From the NCBI RefSeq assembly GCF_019793435.1, contig NZ_JAILYH010000022.1, positions 1-64,000 on the forward strand: DNA of 64,000 bases, written 5' to 3'. A program made the translations under genes and the position numbers. A model generated the notes under the pieces. It saw nothing but the letters and a program-made list of their open reading frames with translations. It did no database searches and was not told the DNA's origin. Below, piece after piece: positions 35,036 to 44,490 of the stretch. The stretch's first letter is position 1, and every line of letters begins with the position of its first letter. The DNA is from Rhizobium redzepovicii (GTDB lineage: Bacteria; Pseudomonadota; Alphaproteobacteria; Rhizobiales; Rhizobiaceae).

Positions 35036-35049
35036 GTACCGTACGGTAC
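35036..35049. promoter_or_regulatory. TetR operator candidate
   Basis: GTACCGTACGGTAC is a perfect palindrome 5 bp before the TetR start codon, overlapped by a further ACGGT half-site. Its position fits autorepression. Confidence 0.65.
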
Positions 35050-35201
35050 GGTTCGTGAGCTTTATGCGGCAAACCCATCGGGCCGTCAAGCAGCTCCGGC
35101 AGATTTTTATACGGGAAAGACCGGCACGGCACCAGAATTGGATAGGCGGAGACGCCGTGGTGACTGCATAATGCTGCGGAACCCTATTTGCCGGAGCCTC
35201 C

Positions 35202-35660
35202 ATGTCGCGCCTTTCTGCTGCCCTTCTCCTGGCCGGAGCGATGCTCCTCGCCGCGACGCCCTTCACCGGTCGCGCCGCCGCGCAGTCGGACAACGAGGTC
35301 TATAATCGCATCGAAGAGCTGCATGGCAATGCCCGGGCCTTCGATCAGCCGCTGCGCCAGCTCGTTCTGGCGATGCGCTCCGGCGATGCCGAGACCGTCG
35401 CCGGCCTTGCCGAATATCCGCTGACCGTCAAGGCCAATGGTGAGACCTATGATGTCGAGAACGCCGAAGATTTCGTCGAGAATTTCGACGATCTGGTGAC
35501 GCCGGAGACCCGCCGCGCCGTCGGCCATCAGCAATATCAAGACCTCTTCGTCAACAGCGACGGCGTCATGCTCGCCAACGGCGCCGTCTGGATAGGCGCG
35601 GTCTGCGACGACAACGCCTGCGAGGAGAGCCATTGGGCGATCATCGCCATCAATAATTAG
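35202..35660 (+). CDS. Hypothetical periplasmic protein
   Basis: A 152-residue secreted protein with signal peptide MSRLSAALLLAGAMLLAATP, cleaved after GRAAA. The mature part is acidic (NRIEELHGNARAFDQPLRQLVLAMRSGDAETVAGLAEYPLTV, then QDLFVNSDGVMLANGAVWIGAVC and WAIIAINN). The pattern resembles a small NTF2-like domain as found in many secreted rhizobial proteins, but this is an impression. Two Cys near the end (VCDDNACEES) could form a disulfide. Stands alone. Confidence 0.78.
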   Translation: MSRLSAALLLAGAMLLAATPFTGRAAAQSDNEVYNRIEELHGNARAFDQPLRQLVLAMRSGDAETVAGLAEYPLTVKANGETYDVENAEDFVENFDDLVTPETRRAVGHQQYQDLFVNSDGVMLANGAVWIGAVCDDNACEESHWAIIAINN

Positions 35661-35687
35661 CCCCGAAGCGTTTGTCGTGCAGCGATG

Positions 35688-37319
35688 TCAGGCATCGCTG
35701 CGAAGCTTGCGCGCGAGCGTCTGAAGCTCCTTGAAGGCTTCGTAACGCTTGCCGTGGAGATCCGAAATCTCACCCTCAGACGGCTGAAAGCGTGTTTCCA
35801 CCTTCGTAAGCCTGCTCATCGCTTCGCCGACATCGACAAATAACCGGCCGGCGACGGCGCCGAGGATGGCCGCCCCGAGCAATACCGGCTCCTCGGCCTT
35901 CGTGGCGACCACCGGCTTGCCGCTCGCATCGGCAAGCACCTGGCGGACGAAATCGTGCTGGCCGGCGCCGCCGCTGATGACGATGTTTTCGACGGTGACC
36001 CCCGCCTCGGCCTGCGTTTCGATGATCTGTCTCAGGCCGTAGCCGATGCCGCAGAGCCCTGCGATGTAGAGAGAGACCAGGCTGTCGACATCCCGCTCCA
36101 TGCCGAGACCGGCAATGATCGCTCGGGCATGCGGATCGGCAAAGGGCGCACGGTTGCCGAGGAATTCGGGAACGACGTGCAGGCCGGCCGCCAGCGTGAC
36201 GGCATCGGAAGAACGGCCCGCCTTGCCGGCAGCCATGTCTGCAAGGAGCACCGGCAGCGGAACGCCCGCGCTCTTCGCAAGCTCCCTCGCCTCGCCGGCC
36301 GCCGGATGGAAGGAAAGAAGCTGATCAATGGCAGCGCCGGCAGCGCTCTGGCCGCCCTCGTTCAGCCATAAGCCTGGCACCATCGCTGAATAATAGGGTC
36401 CCCAGACGCCGGGAACGAAAGACGGTTCTGCCGTCGAGGTCATCGTGCAGGAAGAGGTCCCGAAGACATAGGCAAGATTGGCCTGCGGATCGGCGCCGAC
36501 AGTCCCGACACCGCCGGCATGAGCGTCGATCAACCCGGCTGCAACGGCCGTTCCGGGCGTCAGGCCAAGCTCCTCTGCCGCAGCAGCAGTCAGTCCCTCG
36601 CCGAGCGCTGAACCGGGCTCGACGATAGTTTTGCCGATGCGGACAAAACCTTCGTCTGCCAGCACTCCGAGGCCGATCTGGTGGAAATAACTGTCGTCCC
36701 AACGCTTTTCATGGGCGACATAGGTCCACTTGCAGGTGACCGTGCAGGTCGAGCGTGACAGATCGCCGGTCGCCCGCCAGGTCAGAAAATCCGCAAGATC
36801 GAAGAATTGCCAGGCGGCATCGAACACCTGACGCCGGTTTTCCCAGAGCCAGAGAAGCTTGGGCGTTTCCATCTCTGGCGAGATGCGGCCGCCGACGTAA
36901 CGGAGCACGTCATGACCCAACGCATTGATGCGCTCCGCCTGCGGGACGGCGCGGTGGTCCATCCACACGATGATATCCCGGTCCGGATCTTCTGAGGGTC
37001 CGACGGCGAGCGGCTTGCCGCCTTCGCCGAGGACGACGAGCGAGCAGGTTGCGTCGAATCCCAGACCGACCACGGAAGCCGGATCGACGCCGGCGGTGGA
37101 AACCGCCTCTCGCACGGCCGCGCACACGGCGCGCCAGATTTCGCTGCTCGATTGCTCGACGATGGAACCGGCTTCATGAAACAGGCTGATATTCCGCTTG
37201 GCGGAGGCAAGCATGGTGCCGGCCATATCGAACAGGCCGGCCCGGGCGCTGCCGGTGCCGACATCGACGCCGATGACATATTTGGCGCCGGCTTCCGGGG
37301 TATGAGATGTGTCGCTCAT
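35688..37319 (-). CDS. FGGY-family pentulose kinase
   Basis: A 543-residue sugar kinase of the FGGY ribulokinase-like group. Evidence: VIGVDVGTGSARAGLFDMAG at the N-terminus (ATP phosphate loop), WMDHRAVPQAERIN, TCKWTYVAHEKRWDD, AAGLIDAHAGGVGTVG and the second ATP site NIVISGGAGQHDFVRQVLAD. It would phosphorylate a ketopentose or polyol. It is the last gene of the leftward uptake operon after a phosphodiesterase and a HAD phosphatase. The start at 37319 (MSDTSHTP) is preferred over a longer Leu/Ser-rich extension. 150 bp separate it from the HAD gene. Confidence 0.88.
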   Translation of the reverse strand: MSDTSHTPEAGAKYVIGVDVGTGSARAGLFDMAGTMLASAKRNISLFHEAGSIVEQSSSEIWRAVCAAVREAVSTAGVDPASVVGLGFDATCSLVVLGEGGKPLAVGPSEDPDRDIIVWMDHRAVPQAERINALGHDVLRYVGGRISPEMETPKLLWLWENRRQVFDAAWQFFDLADFLTWRATGDLSRSTCTVTCKWTYVAHEKRWDDSYFHQIGLGVLADEGFVRIGKTIVEPGSALGEGLTAAAAEELGLTPGTAVAAGLIDAHAGGVGTVGADPQANLAYVFGTSSCTMTSTAEPSFVPGVWGPYYSAMVPGLWLNEGGQSAAGAAIDQLLSFHPAAGEARELAKSAGVPLPVLLADMAAGKAGRSSDAVTLAAGLHVVPEFLGNRAPFADPHARAIIAGLGMERDVDSLVSLYIAGLCGIGYGLRQIIETQAEAGVTVENIVISGGAGQHDFVRQVLADASGKPVVATKAEEPVLLGAAILGAVAGRLFVDVGEAMSRLTKVETRFQPSEGEISDLHGKRYEAFKELQTLARKLRSDA

Positions 37320-37469
37320 GGTCTCTCGTTTCAGATCGCCAGGGATCGGGTTGATGGGCAGTTTCAGCCGGATTTCAAACTCTGTGCCTGGAAAGATCGC
37401 CTCCAGAGAGGCTGACATTACCCGGTCGCGACGCCATGACAAGGATGCCAACACGCTGGGCAGATGCAG

Positions 37470-38186
37470 TCACAGCCTTCCTCCGACATTTTCCAGAATG
37501 GCAGTGAGCTCCCCTGCCCCTGTCGCGACGGCGGCCGCTCCGGCGGCGTCGAGCACCGCGCGGCGGCCGGGCCTCGGATCGGCCGGATCGACAAATCCGA
37601 TGGCCGTCATGCCTGCGGCTACGGCTGCCGCCACGCCATGGGCGCTGTCGTCGATCATGACGCATTTGGTCGGACGGGCCCGGAAACGCTCGGCGCAGTG
37701 CAGCAGAAGATCCGGCGCCGGCTTCGGCCGGGGGACCAGTTCGGCGCTGAAGACGTCCTCACCGAAGGCGCTCCACAGATCGAGTTTGCCCAGGCTGTTG
37801 CGCAGCCGCTGCATCGTGCTGTTCGATGCGACGCATTTCGGCCGGTTGAGGCTGTTGACAACCTCGGCAATGCCGGCAATCGGCGTCAGCGAACGGGCAA
37901 ATTCGTCGAACAGATGACGATGCCACCTCTCGAACAGCCCGGTGACATCGCTGATCCCGTATTCGCGCCGGCACATCTCGGCAATGATGCTTTCCGAATT
38001 GCCGGTGAATTTGACATGAGCCTCCGCCGCGCTGATCGCTATGCCGGCGCCCTGCAGCGTTTCCGCCAAAGTGCGGCTGGCAATCGGCTCGCTGTCGATC
38101 AGCACCCCGTCGCAATCGAAGATCACGAGGTCGACGTTATCCATGCGCCCCGGCATACCGGGATAATCGATGCGGCTATCGAGCAT
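37470..38186 (-). CDS. HAD-family phosphatase
   Basis: A 238-residue beta-phosphoglucomutase/GPH-type HAD hydrolase. Motif I DCDGVLIDSEP carries the nucleophile Asp, motif II is VASNST, and motifs III/IV are PRPKPAPDLLL and CVMIDDSAHGV. It removes phosphate from a sugar or polyol phosphate. The start could be ATG 38186, four bases after the diesterase stop, or ATG 38144, which gives MDNVDLVIFDCDG. In the operon it follows a glycerophosphodiesterase, so a phosphate product of that enzyme is a natural substrate. Confidence 0.87.
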   Translation of the reverse strand: MLDSRIDYPGMPGRMDNVDLVIFDCDGVLIDSEPIASRTLAETLQGAGIAISAAEAHVKFTGNSESIIAEMCRREYGISDVTGLFERWHRHLFDEFARSLTPIAGIAEVVNSLNRPKCVASNSTMQRLRNSLGKLDLWSAFGEDVFSAELVPRPKPAPDLLLHCAERFRARPTKCVMIDDSAHGVAAAVAAGMTAIGFVDPADPRPGRRAVLDAAGAAAVATGAGELTAILENVGGRL

Positions 38187-38189
38187 GCC

Positions 38190-38918
38190 TCACCCCCGCG
38201 TCTGCAAGGCGAGATCCGGCCGGTCGGTAGTGATCTGCCGGATCGGTTTGGCAAGCCAGTATTCGAGATCGCTCGTTTCGTTCGGAACCCAGACCCCGAG
38301 TTGGTCGAGCGGCACAAGTTGGGTAATCTCGTCCCACTTTGCCCGCAGGAGCGATTTCTCGACGGCAATGACATCCGAGTATTGCCTCATCAGGCTGAGG
38401 CCGCTTGTCAGACCGAGACGCTCCGCCGATTTGGCGTCGAAGGACGACAGGGTGCGAATCCCGGGAGCGGCCTTGCGAATATCGGCAAGCACATCGGGTT
38501 GAAAGCTCGTCAGGATCGAGCGCTCCGCAAGACCAAGCCGCTCGACGGCGGAAAATGCCTTGGCCGCCAGATCCTCGTAAGGCGTCCCATCGGCATGGTT
38601 CTTCAGTTCGATATGAAGCTCGAGCGGCGTGTCCTTGAAGACCGCAAGGACCTCTTCCAGCGTCGGGATCGTCTCCCCGTCGCTGTCCTTGAGGCAGATT
38701 TCACGATGTTTTCCGGGGCCGAGGTCGGCAACCGGCCCGCGCCCATCCGTGGTGCGCTCCAGCGTCGGGTCATGAATGACGAGCATTTCGCCAGACTGCG
38801 TCAGGTGGATGTCGAACTCCACGCCATCGACCGCCATTTGCGCAAGTTTTCGGAAGCCCGAAAGACTGTTTTCAGGCCAGAGATTGCGGCCACCGCGGTG
38901 GCCGATGATATGCACCAT
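38190..38918 (-). CDS. Glycerophosphodiester phosphodiesterase
   Basis: A 242-residue GDPD-family TIM barrel, cytoplasmic (no signal peptide), similar to UgpQ. Catalytic motifs: IIGHRGGRNLWPENSLSGF (His, Arg, Glu, Asn), VDGVEFDIHLTQSGEMLVIHDPTLERTTDG (metal Glu/Asp and second His), and LHIELKNH. It would cleave an imported glycerophosphodiester or analogous sugar phosphodiester. It lies 28 bp after the permease gene and directly before a HAD phosphatase. Confidence 0.92.
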   Translation of the reverse strand: MVHIIGHRGGRNLWPENSLSGFRKLAQMAVDGVEFDIHLTQSGEMLVIHDPTLERTTDGRGPVADLGPGKHREICLKDSDGETIPTLEEVLAVFKDTPLELHIELKNHADGTPYEDLAAKAFSAVERLGLAERSILTSFQPDVLADIRKAAPGIRTLSSFDAKSAERLGLTSGLSLMRQYSDVIAVEKSLLRAKWDEITQLVPLDQLGVWVPNETSDLEYWLAKPIRQITTDRPDLALQTRG

Positions 38919-38946
38919 CGTCTGAATATCCTTGAGATTCGGCGTG

Positions 38947-39867
38947 TTACTTTCCAGAGTCCACCAGCCCCTTGGTGAACCAGCGTTGCATGAAGAGAAT
39001 GACGGCGGCAGGCGGAAGCATGACGAGCAGCGCAGCGCTCATCGCGATGTTCCAGGCAGGTGCCGAGTCCGAGACCGGAACGAGTTGCTTCAGCCCGAGG
39101 ACCGCCGTTCCCATCTCCTTGTCGGTGGTGAACAGCAGCGGCCACAAATACTGGTTCCAGCCATAGAGAAACAGGATGATCGATAACGCCGCTATATTGG
39201 CGCTCGACAGCGGCAGCAGGATATCCTTGAAGAATTTCAGCGGACCGGCGCCATCGAGCTTGGCCGCCTCGCAAAGCTCGTCGGGAACGGAGAGGAAGAA
39301 CTGCCGGAACAGGAAGGTTGCCGAGGCCGAGGCGATCAGCGGCAGGATCAGGCCGCTATAGCTGTTGACCATGTTCCACTTCAGCGACGCTTCGATGCTG
39401 TATCCCGTCAGCCGCTCGACGATACCGGAAAGGCCGATCGTCCCGGCCAGCCAGCGAAGCGGCCCGGCGGCATCGGCGACCGCTTCGTAGGTCGGGATGA
39501 TGCGGACCTCGACAGGAAGCATCAGCGACACGAAGATCAGCCAGAACGCCGTCATGCGAAATGGGAAGCGGAAATAGGTGACGCCGAATGCGGCGATTAG
39601 CGAGATCGCCAGCTTGCCGACGACGATGCCGGCGGTGACGATGATCGAATTCAGGAATAGTCGGGAGAACTCGCCCTGCTGCCAGGCGGCGGCGAGGTTT
39701 TCGAGAAATTGCGAGCCCGGCAAGACCGGGAATGGCGCCTGCTGTACCTCCTGCAAGGTGAGCGAGCCGGCGACGAAGGCGAAGTAGAGCGGCAGGCAGA
39801 CGAAAATCGCGCCGATGAGCAGCACCGCGTGGCAGAAGATCGATAGACCGAGATGGCGTTCGGGCAT
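38947..39867 (-). CDS. ABC transporter permease, UgpE/MalG type
   Basis: A 306-residue inner-membrane permease with about six helices and an EAA loop CEAAKLDGAGPLKFFKDILL near residue 205. The start and spacing (2 bp after the other permease) show an operon. It belongs to the CUT1 carbohydrate group, with the closest general resemblance to glycerol-3-phosphate UgpE. Confidence 0.9.
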   Translation of the reverse strand: MPERHLGLSIFCHAVLLIGAIFVCLPLYFAFVAGSLTLQEVQQAPFPVLPGSQFLENLAAAWQQGEFSRLFLNSIIVTAGIVVGKLAISLIAAFGVTYFRFPFRMTAFWLIFVSLMLPVEVRIIPTYEAVADAAGPLRWLAGTIGLSGIVERLTGYSIEASLKWNMVNSYSGLILPLIASASATFLFRQFFLSVPDELCEAAKLDGAGPLKFFKDILLPLSSANIAALSIILFLYGWNQYLWPLLFTTDKEMGTAVLGLKQLVPVSDSAPAWNIAMSAALLVMLPPAAVILFMQRWFTKGLVDSGK

Positions 39868-39869
39868 GG

Positions 39870-40835
39870 CTACACCTGGTAATTGACCTTGAGCTCGAGG
39901 GCGCGGAATTGAACGATGGTGAACAGGATGGCGATCAGCATCAAAAGCACCGACTGGGCGGCCGACGAGCCGAGATCGAGCTGCACGAAACCATCTTGAT
40001 AGACCTTGTAAACCAGGCTGTTCGTCGCCCCCGCCGGACCGCCGCGGGTGACCGCGTCGATGATGCCGAAGGTTTCAAACAGTCCGTAGACGAAATTCAT
40101 CACCACGAGGAAGAAGATCGTCGGTGAGATTAGGGGAAGCGAAATGGTGAAGAAGCGCCGCACGGGTCTTGCGCCGTCGAGCTTTGCCGCCTCCAGAAGC
40201 GAGACGGGCACAGCCAGCAATGCGGCGACGAGGAAGATGTAGTCGTAGCAGACATTCTTCCAGACCGAGGCGATGGTGACCAGCAACTGCGCATCGAACG
40301 GACGCCGGTTCGGATCCCATTCGAGACCGAGCCCATGCAGGAATTGCGCAATAGGCCCAACCGCAGGATTGAACAGGAAGGCCCAGATCACCCCTGAGAT
40401 CACGGGGGCGATCGCATAAGGCAGCAGGATGATGCTTTTATAGATCCCCCTTCCCTTGATCACGAAATCGGTCGCGAAGGCAAACAGGCCGGCAAGCAGA
40501 AGCGTTGCGGCATTCTGCGCGACGGTGAACCACAGCGTGAACAGCGCGCTTCCGCGATATTCCGGACTGGCGAACAGATTGTAGAAATTCTCCAACCCGA
40601 CGAAAATCTGCGTGCCGCCGAAGGGATCGACCTGAACGAAGGCCAGCGACAGCGCCTTGTAGGATGGGATGAAAAAGAAGAACAGGAGGATCAGCAGTTG
40701 CGGCGCGACCAAGCCGAAGGCGAGCCAGGGCTTGTTGAAATGAGCCGACTTCAACCCGGGCTCCGAGGGCTGCGCGCTCCTCCGGCCTGTCGACAGAATA
40801 TCCGGGATGCGAAGGCGCCCGGCGGCGCCCCCCAT
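39870..40835 (-). CDS. ABC transporter permease, UgpA/MalF type
   Basis: A CUT1 permease of about 321 residues with six helices and the EAA loop LEAAKLDGARPVRRFFTISLP near the middle. The membrane part begins at WLAFGLVAPQLLILLFFFFIPSY. I chose ATG 40835 because it lies 13 bp after the binding-protein stop; ATGs at 40862 and 40874 inside that gene are also possible. Confidence 0.88.
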   Translation of the reverse strand: MGGAAGRLRIPDILSTGRRSAQPSEPGLKSAHFNKPWLAFGLVAPQLLILLFFFFIPSYKALSLAFVQVDPFGGTQIFVGLENFYNLFASPEYRGSALFTLWFTVAQNAATLLLAGLFAFATDFVIKGRGIYKSIILLPYAIAPVISGVIWAFLFNPAVGPIAQFLHGLGLEWDPNRRPFDAQLLVTIASVWKNVCYDYIFLVAALLAVPVSLLEAAKLDGARPVRRFFTISLPLISPTIFFLVVMNFVYGLFETFGIIDAVTRGGPAGATNSLVYKVYQDGFVQLDLGSSAAQSVLLMLIAILFTIVQFRALELKVNYQV

Positions 40836-40848
40836 CTTTCCGAAGGTT

Positions 40849-42207
40849 CTACTTTGCTGCATGAAGCTGCTCATACTGGCGAAGGATCAGGTTTCCGCGG
40901 GCCGCCGCTGCATCCAGCGCCTGCTGCGGTGTCTTCTGGCCGGTCCACACACCCTGGATCTCTTCCACCAGAAGCGCCATCGACTGGTTATGATTGCCGA
41001 AGCGGAAGCCGCGCGAATTGTCGGTCGGCGTGCCCCGGGTGAGCTGGAGAATGGCGATTTCGCGAGTCGGGTGATCCTTGAAATAGCCTTCGGACTTGGC
41101 CTGCTCATAGGCGGCGTTGGTGACCGGCACATAGCCGGTCTGCTTGCTCCACCAGACCTGCGTCTTCGGCGAAGCGAGGAAGTTCAAGAAGGCGGCAGCA
41201 CCCGCATATTCTTCCTCGGACTTGCCTTTCAGGACCCAGAGCGCGCCGCCGCCGATGGTGCTGTTCTTCGGCTCGATGCCTTCTTCATGTGGCAGGAACG
41301 TTGCGCTCCAATTGAATTTTGCACCGCTCTCGACGGCGGCATGCGCCGCTGTGGAGGCCACATAGGTCGAGCAGGTTCCAGACGTGAACAACTGGTCGGG
41401 CGAGAGGCCCTGGCCGGCGATCTGCAGGATGCCGGCGTCGAGCCACGTCTTCAGGCGCGTCACCTGACCGACGACCAGCGGGCTCTTGTTGAAGATGAAC
41501 TCGGTATCGAGACCGCCGAAACCATTCGCCTTGGTGCCGTAAGGCTGGTCCTGGATCGCCGCGTAGTTTTCGATCAGGCTCCAGTAGAAATCGTTTGCGA
41601 GCGCCATCTGGCATTTTGAGACGCCCTTCTCCTTGATGGCGCCAAGCTGCTTGTCGAGTTCCTGCCAGGTCTCGCCCGGCTTGTCGAAGCCGGCCGCCTT
41701 GAAGTGATCGGCATTGTACCAGAAAATCGGCGTCGAGCTGTTGAAGGGCATCGCCGCCGGTTTGCCGTCGACGAGATAGAAGCCGGCCACGGGAGCGAGG
41801 AAGTCGTTCCAGTCGATCTTGTAACCTTCCTTCTCCATGAGTTCCGGCACCGGAATGACGGCGCCGGAATTGTACATGGTGAGGAAACCTCGCTCGGCAG
41901 CCTGGATCAGAACCGGCTGCTGGTGGACGCGGTAGGCGGCCACCATCGCCGCCATGGTCTCCTCGTAATTGCCTTTGCCGATGCCGACGACCTCGTATTT
42001 GTCCTGCGAGGCGTTGAAGTCGGCAATCAGCTTGTTGGTGATCTCGGCGAGCCGACCGCCGGCCGCATTCCACCATTCGATCTTGATGCGATCGGCCGCG
42101 CCGGCGTCGCCAGCATTGGCCAATCCGAGCGTCACCAGTGCAGCACCCGCCGCGAACGACCGGATCGTCCGCCCCATGCGGGCGCCTATCGAAGACTTTG
42201 CCGTCAT
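40849..42207 (-). CDS. ABC transporter sugar/glycerol-phosphate binding protein, UgpB-like
   Basis: A 452-residue periplasmic family 1 solute-binding protein. The signal peptide covers about residues 1-38 (ends [14 protein letters not shown]). The segments [25 protein letters not shown] and [18 protein letters not shown] resemble UgpB, the glycerol-3-phosphate/glycerophosphocholine receptor. It is the first gene of the leftward operon and shares its promoter region with the divergent ATPase. Confidence 0.88.
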   Translation of the reverse strand: MTAKSSIGARMGRTIRSFAAGAALVTLGLANAGDAGAADRIKIEWWNAAGGRLAEITNKLIADFNASQDKYEVVGIGKGNYEETMAAMVAAYRVHQQPVLIQAAERGFLTMYNSGAVIPVPELMEKEGYKIDWNDFLAPVAGFYLVDGKPAAMPFNSSTPIFWYNADHFKAAGFDKPGETWQELDKQLGAIKEKGVSKCQMALANDFYWSLIENYAAIQDQPYGTKANGFGGLDTEFIFNKSPLVVGQVTRLKTWLDAGILQIAGQGLSPDQLFTSGTCSTYVASTAAHAAVESGAKFNWSATFLPHEEGIEPKNSTIGGGALWVLKGKSEEEYAGAAAFLNFLASPKTQVWWSKQTGYVPVTNAAYEQAKSEGYFKDHPTREIAILQLTRGTPTDNSRGFRFGNHNQSMALLVEEIQGVWTGQKTPQQALDAAAARGNLILRQYEQLHAAK

Positions 42208-42301
42208 TTCGTTTTCCTCTCCATTGCCGTTATTCGCCGACCGGCGCGCTCAGCGCCGATCAACCCCTCCCAGAGTGGCGATAAACAAGGTTGGGGTTAC
42301 T

Positions 42302-42333
42302 TGTTACAAATGTCAATAGCGTGTTACAAATGT
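42302..42333. promoter_or_regulatory. Twin direct-repeat operator TGTTACAAATGT
   Basis: Two exact 12-bp copies (42302-42313 and 42322-42333) spaced 20 bp start to start, two helical turns. They lie between the divergent binding-protein and ATPase genes, the place expected for the SorC-type regulator encoded downstream. Confidence 0.7.
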
Positions 42334-42357
42334 ATGACGACACCTGAGGAGGATGCC

Positions 42358-43392
42358 ATGGCAGCTATCGAACTGATCGATTTGAAGAAGAATTACGGCG
42401 CGGTTCCCGCGGTAAAAGGGATCAATCTCAGCGTCGCCGACGGCGAAATGATCGTGCTGGTCGGGCCTTCGGGATGCGGGAAATCGACCCTGCTGCGGAT
42501 GATTGCCGGCCTTGAGGCCATCAGCTCCGGCCATCTCAGGATCGCAGGCAGCGATGTCGGCCATGTCGATCCGGCCGACCGCAACATCGCCATGGTATTC
42601 CAGAACTACGCGCTCTATCCGCACATGACTGTCCGTCAGAATCTCGAATACGGGCTCAAGAACCGCCGCGTGCCGCGTGACGAGATCGACCGGCGGATCG
42701 CCAGCGCCGCCGGCATCCTGGAAATCGGCGACTTCCTCGAGCGGCGCCCCCGCCAGCTGTCGGGCGGGCAGCGCCAGCGCGTTGCCATGGGCCGCGCCAT
42801 CGTCCGCGATCCCGCCGCCTTTCTGTTCGACGAACCTTTGTCCAATCTCGATGCGAAGCTGCGCGTACAAATGCGCGTCGAAATCCGCAGGCTGCAGCGG
42901 CAGCTCAAGACCACGAGCCTCTATGTGACGCACGACCAGCTCGAGGCCATGACGCTCGCCGACAGGCTGGTCGTCATGAATGGCGGCCGGATCGAGCAGA
43001 TCGGGACACCGATCGAGGTCTATCGCCGTCCCGAGACCGTCTTCGTTGCCGGCTTCATCGGTTCTCCGCCGATGAACCTTGTCGATCTCGACGAGCTGGG
43101 ACCCTGTAACCTGGCACTTCCCAGAGACACGGATCTTTTAGGTATCAGGCCGAGTGCGATCAACCTCGGTGATGGGGCAGCACATGACCTCCGGTTCGAC
43201 GCCAATGTCGAATTGATCGAAACCGTCGGTGACGAGAACAATGTCCACCTGCGCATCGATGGCAGCGACAAGCGCATCGTGGCGAGCGTTTCCACCGATC
43301 GACGCCTGCAGGAAGGCGATCGTACTTCGTGCCATGTAAGAAGGGACGGTTTGCATCCGTTCAACAGGACGACTGGGCGGCGAACCGATTGA
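42358..43392 (+). CDS. ABC transporter ATP-binding protein, UgpC/MalK type
   Basis: A 344-residue ATPase. Walker [10 protein letters not shown] is near residue 38, the signature is [19 protein letters not shown], Walker B is [15 protein letters not shown], and a C-terminal MOBE/TOBE domain has [19 protein letters not shown] lies seven bases before ATG 42358. It must serve the two permeases and binding protein encoded divergently. It precedes the SorC regulator by about 90 bp, so ATPase and regulator form one unit. Confidence 0.92.
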   Translation: MAAIELIDLKKNYGAVPAVKGINLSVADGEMIVLVGPSGCGKSTLLRMIAGLEAISSGHLRIAGSDVGHVDPADRNIAMVFQNYALYPHMTVRQNLEYGLKNRRVPRDEIDRRIASAAGILEIGDFLERRPRQLSGGQRQRVAMGRAIVRDPAAFLFDEPLSNLDAKLRVQMRVEIRRLQRQLKTTSLYVTHDQLEAMTLADRLVVMNGGRIEQIGTPIEVYRRPETVFVAGFIGSPPMNLVDLDELGPCNLALPRDTDLLGIRPSAINLGDGAAHDLRFDANVELIETVGDENNVHLRIDGSDKRIVASVSTDRRLQEGDRTSCHVRRDGLHPFNRTTGRRTD

Positions 43393-43485
43393 GGGGAGTG
43401 AAGCAGATGACGATTGCCCCTTGCGATTGACAAGCGTCAGGGATTTGAGATCCATGGCCATCGAATTGGAGGCGCAGATTATTGC

Positions 43486-44490
43486 ATGTCACAGAACAGA
43501 GGTGCTTCTTTCCAACCGATGGCGCTCCCCGACGAGCAGATGCAGGTGCGCGTGGTCTGGCTCTATTACATGGAGGGACGCACCCAGGGTGAGATTGCAG
43601 AAGCGCTTTCGACCAACCGGCTTCGCGTCAACAAGATCATCGCCGAGGCGCGCCGGTCGGGCCTGGTGACGATCACCCTCAATTCCCGGCTGACCTCCTG
43701 TGTCGCCCTGGAACAGCAGCTGGCCATGGAATTCTCTCTCAATCGCGCGATCATTGTACCGACACCTGAAGATGCGGATCTTATCCCTGTTCTGCTCGGC
43801 CAGGCGGCAGCCGATTATCTCGTGCAATTGCTGAACGGCGGCAACATCCGCGGCGTCGGCGTCGGTTGGGGAGCGACGCTCCGCGAAATGGTGCGTCATA
43901 TGCCATCGCTGAGACGCCCTGATATTTGTGTCAATTCGGTCATGGGCGGGCTGACCCACGGCATCGAAATCAATACTTTCGACATTGCGAGCGATCTTGC
44001 TCGGCAGCTTAACGCGGAATGTTCCTATCTTGCTGCGCCGATCTATGCCGGCACGCCGGAGTCGCGCACGGCGATTATCAGGCAGGATGTCTTCGAGACG
44101 GCCTTTCGGCAGATCGAGGCCAATGACGTCATCGTGCTCAGCATCGGCGACATGACCGAACGCTCGCTGCTAATGCGCTACGGCCTGCCGAGCAGCATCA
44201 ATATCGAGGAGCTCGTCGCAGCCGGCGCCTGTGGAGATGTGCTCGGCCAGTTCGTCGACAAAACCGGGCGCCCGATCGAACATGCGATAAACAGATGCGC
44301 GATCGCTCCCGAGCTCGAAGCCCTGCGCGCCATTCCGAACGTCATCTTCGCGTCTGGCGGCCTGAACAAGGCGCAGGCTATTGCTGCTGTGCTGCTGTCG
44401 GGTCTGGGCAACGTGCTGATCTGCGATGAAGAGACGGCCCGGCAAGCACGACAGCTTGCGCTCGATCTCCGGGCGCGCAGCGGTTCATAG
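43486..44490 (+). CDS. SorC/DeoR-type sugar-binding transcriptional regulator
   Basis: A 334-residue regulator. An N-terminal sigma70-region-4-like HTH (VRVVWLYYMEGRTQGEIAEALSTNRLRVNKIIAEARRSGLV) precedes a SorC sugar-binding domain (RGVGVGWGATLREMV, NSVMGGLTHGIE, AAPIYAGTPESR, IGDMTERSLL, ASGGLNKAQAI). Effector is probably a phosphorylated sugar or polyol. It most likely binds the 12-bp direct repeats before the ATPase gene and controls both transcription units. The start at 43486 has GGAGG 13 bases upstream, further than usual. Its end overlaps the convergent gene by 6 bp. Confidence 0.9.
   Translation: MSQNRGASFQPMALPDEQMQVRVVWLYYMEGRTQGEIAEALSTNRLRVNKIIAEARRSGLVTITLNSRLTSCVALEQQLAMEFSLNRAIIVPTPEDADLIPVLLGQAAADYLVQLLNGGNIRGVGVGWGATLREMVRHMPSLRRPDICVNSVMGGLTHGIEINTFDIASDLARQLNAECSYLAAPIYAGTPESRTAIIRQDVFETAFRQIEANDVIVLSIGDMTERSLLMRYGLPSSINIEELVAAGACGDVLGQFVDKTGRPIEHAINRCAIAPELEALRAIPNVIFASGGLNKAQAIAAVLLSGLGNVLICDEETARQARQLALDLRARSGS

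Noticed and set aside
37464-38978. 504-codon plus-strand ORF
   Set aside because: Antisense to the HAD phosphatase and glycerophosphodiesterase, both with intact catalytic motifs.
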